Assembly: GCF_042186555.1 (NCBI RefSeq)
Contig: NC_133326.1
Coordinates: forward strand, 692,109,700-692,173,699
From: Aquarana catesbeiana
Lineage: Eukaryota > Chordata > Amphibia > Anura > Ranidae
Direction of reading: 5' to 3'
Length of the DNA stretch: 64,000 bases
This document shows, piece by piece, positions 57,265 to 64,000 of this stretch; the stretch's first letter is position 1, and each line of letters starts with the position of its first letter. The notes under the pieces were generated by a model that saw nothing but the letters and a program-made list of their open reading frames with translations, searched no databases and was not told the origin of the DNA. A program made the translations under genes and the position numbers.

Positions 57265-57552
57265 ATCTTACAAGGGGTTCACAAGTGCACCACTTCAGTA
57301 GATGACCATAAAGAGCGGTTTGAGGGGCTCACAGAAATGGTCTCCCTATTAAGGCAAGACCTCCAAAAAATAAGGGAGAGGACCACGGCTGTGGAGGGTA
57401 GGATCAGCGATTTGGAAGATTAATTACCCCCCTCTCATCAGGGATACCAGGATGGCTGTACAGCAAATTATACAGGCTAACAACAAAGCAGATGACATAG
57501 AAAATGACCTCAGGCGTAATAATGTTCGCATTGCGGGGCTCCCTGAGAAGAT
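57265..57552 (+). pseudogene. L1 ORF1 fragment, opposite strand
   Basis: + strand coding for HKCTTSVDDHKERFEGL, REERTTAVEGRISDLED-like sequence and, after a frameshift, DIENDLRRNNVRIAGLPEK. This is the coiled coil and RRNN motif of L1 ORF1. It ends abruptly at the hAT fragment beginning near 57553. Confidence 0.8.
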
Positions 57553-57876
57553 CGAACACAAGTTCGACTCGAACATCGGATGTTTGCCCGTTCATTGAAA
57601 AACAAACATTATGGGGCGTTTGCGGCAAATTCGAGCGCCGTGGAATGCCCCATAATTGGCCAAAGCATGCACCATGACCTGCATGCTTTGGCCAATCCCA
57701 GCGCCCTCTGCTAAGAGAGCCAAAAGCCTTTGGCCAATCATGGCTCGGGTGAACTAAGTCCAGGCCCCACACTATATAAGGCTGCCTGCACGGTGGCCCT
57801 GTGTAGTGTGTTGTTGGTCTGGATGGAGAGATAGTGATTTAGATTGAGCAGGCATGTTATTCCGTTAGCTGCAGAG

Positions 57877-57922
<46 letters not shown>
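57553..57922 (+). mobile_element. 5' end fragment of the hAT family
   Basis: Matches the 5' end of the 18235 element (gttcgactcgaacatcgg; then actatataaggctgcctgca, ccctgtgtagtgtgtt) with moderate divergence, lacking the outermost bases. It ends in a (TA)n run of about 38 bp at 57884-57921. Confidence 0.8.
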
Positions 57923-57926
<4 letters not shown>

Positions 57927-58262
57927 CCAGTCTAAATTTCTTTTGTTTTTTGTTTCTCTGGTCTCTATCTTCTCTGATAAGATGAGCCTGCAGATTGGAG
58001 GAAAAGGAGTTGTATTTGATGGAGTTTTTATACATTAAGAGGTCATCTTTTAGTTCTTTAATCTCTCTGTCCAAAACAGATAAACAATTTCTCTTTCTAT
58101 TGATAAGAAAATTCAAGAACTTAGTACCTGCCTCATTAAAATATTTGTACCAAGATTCTAGATCGGTGTCTCCTTGTTGAGGATAGACATCCCATCTTAA
58201 ACTACGTGGTACCATATGCTCTGATACATATTGCTCCAAAAATACCAAATCCCATTGTAAAT
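57923..58262 (-). pseudogene. Penelope-like element protein fragment (probable)
   Basis: A minus-strand frame reads LQWDLVFLEQYVSEHMVPRS, then LRWDVYPQQGDTDLESWYKY, GTKFLNFLINRKRN and DREIKELKDDLL, continuing to 57925. This charged, helical pattern with 'VPRxLR' resembles the N-terminal region before the reverse transcriptase in amphibian Penelope-like proteins, as I recall them. No reverse-transcriptase or GIY-YIG motif lies in this short piece, so the call is tentative. It is cut on both sides by hAT fragments. Confidence 0.5.
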
Positions 58263-58720
58263 TAGGGAGGAGCTTCATGTTCAAGTCGAACCCATGTTCG
58301 ATTCGAACATCGCCTGTTCGGTCGTTCGCCGAATTGCGAACGATATGGGCCGATCGCGCCAAATTCAAGTGACGCATCACAGCCCATAATTCACTGCGGC
58401 ATCGCAGTGCATTGCTGGCTCATGATTGGCCAAGCATGCACTATGACCCTCATGCTTGGCCAATCACAGCGCTGTCTGTACAGAGAGCTGTAATTGCCCA
58501 AAGCCAGGGTGGCTTTGGCCAATTATGGCTCAGGGGGTTTAGTACACGCCTCACACTATATAAGGCCGCCTGCACGTCGGCCCTGTGTAGTGTGTTCCGA
58601 CGTTGAGAGACAGAGACAGAGAGACAGTGCCATTTGATTTAAGTTAGGTAGATTAAGCAGGACAGTCAGTCAGTTAGCTGCTCTTACAGTGTATTGTATA
58701 TATATGCATCCTAGGTGTTG

Positions 58721-58779
<59 letters not shown>

Positions 58780-58900
58780 TGTATTCAGTTTAGCTAGATC
58801 CGTTCCTGTTATTATTTTCCTACTGACAGGCAGACAGGTGTTGTTACAGTATTTACAGCTACCTGAAGAAAATTGCTGGTGTTCTTCTGATCCTATTAGA
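58263..58900 (+). mobile_element. 5' end fragment of the hAT family, second copy
   Basis: Starts near tagggaggagcttcatgttc and follows the 18235 element closely through the CCAAT/TATA region (actatataaggccgcctg at 58556), a (TA)n run (58717-58780) and one unit of the larger 5' repeat. It stops at tgatcctattag. It lacks the transposase. Confidence 0.85.
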
Positions 58901-61900
58901 CCCCTTTCACACCAAGACGTTTTTGCAGCATTTTAGCGCTAAAAATAACGCTCATAAAACGCTCATAAAACGCTCATAAAACACTCCCAATGCATCTCAA
59001 TGGACTCTTTCACACTGAGGCGTTGCGCTGGTGGGGCATTGAGAAAAGTCCTGCAAGCAGCATCTTTGGAGCAGCTTTTGGGCATTGAAAAAAGCGCTTC
59101 AAAAACGCCCCTCTCCATTAGGGATGAGCTTCGAGTTCGAGTCGAACTCAAGTTCGACTCGAACATCGGCTGTTCGCAAGTTCGCCGAACAGCGAACAAT
59201 TTGGGGTGTTCGCGGCAAATTCGAATGGCGGAACACCCTTTGAAAGTCTATGGGAGAAATCAAAAGTGCTAATTTTAAAGGCTTATATGCAAGTTATTGT
59301 CATAAAAAGTGTTTGGGGACCTGGGTCCTGCCCCAGGGGACATGGATCAATGCAAAAAAAAGGTTTAAAAATGGCCATTTTTTCAGGAGCAGTGATTTTA
59401 ATAATGCTTAAAGTCAAACAATAAAAGTGTAATATCCCTTTAAATTTCGTAGCTGGGGGGTGTCTATAGTATGCCTGTAAAGGGGCACATGTTTCCCATG
59501 TTTAGAACAGTCTGACAGCAAAATGAGATTTCAAAGGAAAAAAGTCATTTAAAACTACTCGCGGCTATTGCATTGCCGGTCCGACAATACACATAAAAGT
59601 TCATTGTTAAAAACGGCATGGGAAATCCCCACAGGGGACCACAGAACCAAAATTAAAAAAAAAAAAATGACGTGGGGGTCCCCCTAAATTCCATACCAGG
59701 CCCTTCAGGTCTGGTATGGATATTAAGGGGAACCCCGGGCAAAATTAAAAAACAAAAACGGCATGGGGTCCCCCCAAAAATCCATACCAGACCCTTATCC
59801 GAGCACGCAACCTGGCAGGCCGCAGGAAAAGAGGGGGGGACGAGAGAGCGCCCCCCTCCTGAACCATACCAGGCCACATGCCCTCAACATTGGGAGGGTG
59901 CTTTGGGGTAGCCCCCCAAAACCCCTTGTCCCCATGTTGATGAGGACAAGGGCCTCATCCCCACAACCCTGGCCGGTGGTTGTGGGGGTCTGCAGGCGGG
60001 GGGCTTATCGGAATCTGGAAGCCCCCTTTAACAAGGGGACCCCCAGATCCCGGCCCTCCCCCTGTGTGAAATGGTAAGGGGGTACAAAAGTACCCCTACC
60101 GTTTCACTAAAAAACTGTCAAAAATGTTAAAAATACAAGATACAGTTTTTGACAATTCCTTTAATTAAAGTCTTCTTCTTTCTTCTTTCTTCTATCTTCC
60201 TTCATCTTCTTCTGGTTCTTCTGGCTCTTCTGGTTCTTCCTCTGGTGTTCTCATCCAGCATCTCCTCCGCGGCGTCTTCTATCTTCTTCTCCTCAGGCCG
60301 CTCCACATCCATGGCATGGAGGGAGGATCCCACTCTTCTCTTCATCTTCTTCTCTTCTTCATCTTCTTCTCTTCTTCATTTTCTTCCCCGGGCCGCTCCG
60401 CATCCATGCTGGAGACGCTGTGTGACGCGTCTCCTCTTCTGACGGTTCTTAAATAACGGGGGGTGGGGCTACCCGGCTACCCCGCCCCCTCTGATGCATG
60501 GGACATGACAGAACTTCCCTGTGGCATTCCCCGTGATGTCACAGGGAAGTCCCATCAAGTCACCGTGCGTCAGAGGGGACGGGGTCACCGGGTGGCCCCC
60601 CCATTATTTAAGAACCGTCAGAAGAGGAGACGCGTCACACAGCGGGAGCCTCCCTCCATGCCAGCATGGGTGCGGAGCAGCCCGGAGAAGAAGATGAAGA
60701 AGATGAAGAAGAGAAGAAGATGAAGAGAAGAGCGGGAGCCTCCCCCATACCATGGGTGCGGAGCGGCCCGAGGAGAAGAAGATAGAAGACGCCGCGAAGG
60801 AGATGCTGGACGAGAACACCAGAGGAAAAACCAGAAGAGCCAGAAGAACCAGAAGTAGATGAAAGAAGATAGAAGAAAAAAGAAAGAAGAAGCATTTAAA
60901 TAAAGATATTGTCAAAAACTGTCTCTTGTCATTTTTAACATTTTTTACAGTTTTTTAGTGAAATGGTAGGGGTACAACTTACCATTTCACACGGGGGGGG
61001 GCGGGATCTGGGGGTCCCCTTGTTAAAGGGGGCTTCCAGATTCCGATAAGCCCCCAGCCTGCAGACCCCCACAACCACCGGCCAGGGTTGTGGGGATGAG
61101 GCCTTTGTCCTCATCAACATGGGGACAAGGTGCTTTGGGGGGCTACTCCAAAGCACCCTCCCAATGTTGAGGGCATGTGGCCTGGTATGGTTCAGGAGGG
61201 GGGGCGCTCTCTTGTCCCCCCTCTTTTCCTGCGGCCTGCCAGGTTGCGTGCTCGGATAAGGGTTTTTTTTTAATTTTGGCGCGGGGTTCCCCTTAAAATT
61301 CATACCAGACCTGAAGGGTCTGGTATGGAATTTAGGGGGACCCCCCCACGTCATTTTTTTTAACATTTTGGCCGGGGTTCCCCTTAATATCCATACCAGA
61401 CCTGAAGGGCCTGGTATGGAATTTAGGGGGACCCCCACATCATTTTTTTTTTAAATTTTGGTTCGGGGTTCCCCTTTGGGGAATTCCCATGCCGTTTTTA
61501 TCAATGAACTTTTATGTGTATTGTCAGACCGGGAATGCAATAGCCGCGAGTAGCTTTAAATGACTTTTTTCCTTTGAAATGTCATTTTGCTTTCAGACTG
61601 TTTTAAACACGGGAAACATGCGCCCCTTTACAGGCATACTATAGACACCCCCCCAGCCACGAAATTTAAAGGGGTATTACACTTTTATTGTTTGACTTTA
61701 AGCATTAATAAAATCACTGCTCCCGAAAAAATGGCCGTTTTTAAAACTTTTTTTGCATTGATCCATGTCCCCTGGGGCAGGACCCAGGTCCCCAAACACT
61801 TTTTATGACAATAACTTGCATATAAGCCTTTAAAATTAGCACATTTGATTATTCATGTTCGTGTCCCATAGACTTTAACGGTGTTCGCATGTTCGAACAA

Positions 61901-62040
61901 ACTTTTTTCCTGTTTGCATGTTCTGGTGCGAACCGAACAGGGGGGTGTTCGACTCATCCCTACTCTCCATTGAGATGAATTGAAAACGCTGTAAAAACGC
62001 CTGAATATCGCCTATAATCCGCCCTGAGCTGTAGAAAATT
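58901..62040. mobile_element. MITE with 'cctttcacac' ends, split by a foldback
   Basis: The left part starts gacccctttcacaccaagac and runs to 59118; the right part is 61971 to about 62040 (gaaaacgctgtaaaaacgcc). The family resembles the outer sequence of the 28193 element. The foldback at 59119-61962 inserted into it with an exact duplication. Confidence 0.5.
59119..61962. mobile_element. 2.8-kb foldback hAT element
   Basis: An exact 8-bp duplication ctctccat lies at 59111-59118 and 61963-61970. Termini TAGGGATGAGC and ACTCATCCCTA match the autonomous hAT. The two halves are inverted complements of about 1.4 kb each, centred near 60535 (cgtcagaagaggagacgcg at 60616 against its complement near 60425). 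Both arms contain sequence homologous to the 3' end of the 18235 element (about 25700-26162). Arms carry CT/GA-rich tracts at 60170-60420 and 60680-60895. No protein is encoded. Confidence 0.92.
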
Positions 62041-62626
62041 CACATGATCTCACAAAAAGGTAAACATGCAAGCAGAAAAGAGAGCATCTACAACAACAGG
62101 ACTGAACTTGTGGGAAGGTCAGAATGATTAAACAGACCATCAAAGTGGCAAAAAAACTAAATTAAAGTGTCAAAAAAAAGAATTCATCCCAGAAAAATTA
62201 AGATTTGAAGTAAAACAAGACACTGCTTGTTACTTTACAAGACACTGCTTGTTACTTTACAATACACTTTACAAAGTAAAGAGGTGAGTAGCCGCTCCTG
62301 AATAGAACTGTTCATTGTATATCTAGAGGATACTGAATTGGCCCCTTTAAAAAAGCATCCCCTGATGTGCGCCTCTCACCTACCTAAAATGAGATGTACC
62401 ATATCTAAACCATAAGAAATCGAACAACAAAAGAAGAGAACATCTTCTCCTGGGCCATGATCTGTGAGATTTTCTTTTTTGCCATGGTGCAGAAGATGAA
62501 GGATTACTTCCAGTCTCTTGCTATTGTCAATTTAGCCCCCAGGAAGATGAAGTGGGTCAGCCTCCTCTTGCTCTTGGATGCCTTTACTACTGGAAAGATT
62601 AATAAAGCTATTTGAGGGGATTTGGG

Positions 62627-62997
62627 ATTTAGCCTTCTCACTTCACTTCCGGTATTCAGTCTACGTCCACTTCCGGCCACTCCCTACGCATTACTTCACT
62701 ACGTGACTTCATCAGGGTGACCGGATTGGCTGTTGTGGACTTGTTTATAAATTGTAAAGCGGAGCATTTCCAGTTTCACGATTTATACGATTTACGTGTG
62801 GCGAATTGAACACCACATGTTGTGTTTTCTATGTTTTTATTATTCATTTTTGATGTAAGAGTCCAACTTATTTTATTTAATAAACACAGTCAGTTATTTA
62901 ACATACTACACTATTGGAGGCTTTTCTTTCCTTCCCTACTTTGGTGATTTTTATCATGATTGGAGCATATAGGGCCGGAAACGGTGTGTCCATCATC
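62627..62997. mobile_element. PLE-type insertion shared with 33245
   Basis: Same junction in the L1 as at 33245 and the same tail (taataaacacagtcagtta, then acactattggaggc). It ends at 'gtgtccatcatc', beyond which the 33-kb copy has about 620 bp that are missing here. Confidence 0.65.
62680..62724 (-). ncRNA. Hammerhead-like motif, partly decayed
   Basis: On the minus strand: CCC-CUGAUGA (complement of 62709-62715), an A, stem II GTCAC/GTGAA, then GTAAT GC GTA and GGG for stem I. The first box is intact, but GAAAC is GTAAT. Confidence 0.45.
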
Positions 62998-64000
62998 TGG
63001 GTGGCACGGGTTTTAACAATCACAAGGAGTGTAAGAAGTGTGAAATTTGGAGAAATCAAAATGTCTTTGCCGTGGGCATTTCAAGTTTTCTGATGCAATA
63101 GTTAAGGGTGTCCGGGCACGCAGAGTTGAAGAAATTACCAATCCTGTGCTACCCCTTTTTCAGCCACCATCGGAAGGCTTTATTGTTCATACCGGGGGGA
63201 ATTAGGGATTGTGGAAAAGGTTTGCAAGTAGGCGTGGACCCTTGAGGTTCTCGCACAGAGCAAACATGTGAGAGAGCATATGGGCTAAGTTCGCTGGGTG
63301 TTCCTTAGGATTACACCATAGTAGGTAAACCAGGGTAAAGTGTGGAACCGCCTGTCTTTCCATATGCACCCAGTCGGGTTTAGCTGTGCGTGAGTAAATA
63401 GCAGAAAACTGGGCTAGCTGGGCAGCTTTGTAGTACTAGAACAGGTTGGGCAAACCTAGACCCCTTCGTTTTGGGCTCTGAAAGGTACCCCTTTAAGTAC
63501 TCATGCCCCTTCGAGCCCCAAACAAAGGCGATAATTTTTGCCTAAAATTGTTGTAGATGGTCCCTGTTGATTGGTATGGGAAGGGAGCGAAAGAGGATGA
63601 GGATTCGCGGGGATGTCATCCTGATAGAGTGAACCCATCACGGCCATGAAAGGTTGAGTTGAGACCAGCAACTAAGGTCCGTTTCAAATTAAGCAGGGGG
63701 GAAATTGGCAAACTATAGTTGCTCCACCCTTTTTGGGAGAAGGACTCCTAAGTAGGGTATAGCGTATTGACTCCAGGCAATGTGATAGTGGACCTTCAGT
63801 CAGGTGATTAAGGAATCTTGGAAGTTGATGTTAGTAGAAAAGAGATAAGGCCAAGAGACAGAGTCAAATACTTTCTGCAAGTCGATAGAAGGAAGCCTTC
63901 TTGAGGCTGCCCTCCATCCCATCCCAACGCAAACAGCAAAATTATGTCTATTGCCCTTCTAATTTGGTCAGGGCCTTGTCTTCCACATATGAATCCTATC

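Larger units (their letters stand above)
62270..64000 (-). mobile_element. L1-like LINE on the minus strand, second copy, runs off the end
   Basis: Colinear with 32510-35290: 62270-62626 matches the L1 3' region and ORF2 end, 62627-62997 the shared PLE insertion, and 62998-64000 the ORF2 C-terminal to reverse-transcriptase region (complement encodes LLWYYQAAQLAQ-like and IDLQKVFDSVSW-like sequence). It lacks the 32732-33114 insertion and the 33640-34256 segment. Stops and indels show it is dead. The rest lies outside the window. Confidence 0.85.

Noticed and set aside
60935..61438. 167-codon minus-strand frame
   Set aside because: It is in the arm of the foldback element and has a mirror frame in the other arm at 59672-60077, as a palindrome predicts.
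1..64000. tRNA and rRNA genes
   Set aside because: No cloverleaf with A and B boxes or rRNA core sequence was recognised by eye; a tRNAscan or Infernal run would be decisive.

Overview
The window looks like nuclear DNA from an amphibian, most likely a ranid-type frog with a large, repeat-rich genome. The evidence is two intact, intron-less class-II type olfactory receptor genes and a dense mix of frog-type repeats: Tx/L1-like LINEs, Tc1 elements, hAT elements, TTAA-flanked short elements, Penelope-like elements (PLEs) and long palindromic MITEs. I see no prokaryotic gene organisation, rRNA, tRNA or CRISPR array. The species assignment is inference.

Only three proteins look intact. Two are olfactory receptors on the + strand (27166-28113 and 55993-56940), 315 aa each, differing at about 37 residues by eye. 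The third is a 1099-aa hAT transposase (20266-23565) inside a 7.9-kb element. Its termini match, an exact 8-bp target duplication flanks it, and the three expected acidic residues are present.

Layout. 1-2088: a palindromic MITE split by a 1.7-kb hAT MITE. 2108-8989: a decayed L1-like LINE (ORF1 split by an hAT MITE, ORF2 frameshifted, plus a 343-bp tandem duplication). 8990-10965: Tc1 remnants holding a solo LTR. 10966-28192: duplication unit A, ending in receptor gene 1 and swollen by a deep nest (Tc1 fragment, hAT MITE with minisatellite, TTAA element, then a PLE relic and the autonomous hAT). 28193-29980: foldback element. 30067-31650: Tc1. 31965-39165: minus-strand L1 carrying PLE insertions and a Tc1 that itself holds two insertions. 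39813-47569: TTAA elements and two PLE-type insertions. 47648-57025: duplication unit B, ending in receptor gene 2, with its own PLE, L1 and short insertions. 57030-62000: L1, PLE and hAT fragments and a 2.8-kb hAT foldback. 62270-64000: a second copy of the L1+PLE composite, running off the end.

The receptor genes and their flanks form a tandem duplication. Because A and B are paralogous, each serves as an empty-site control for insertions in the other.

The most unusual signal is a set of hammerhead-ribozyme-like motifs, three well formed and six decayed or atypical. Most sit in PLE-type insertions with inverted arms and 14-16 bp target duplications. The best case is a 3.06-kb element at 43725-46787 with a perfect 16-bp duplication, one inverted and two direct ribozyme copies, and no recognisable reverse transcriptase.
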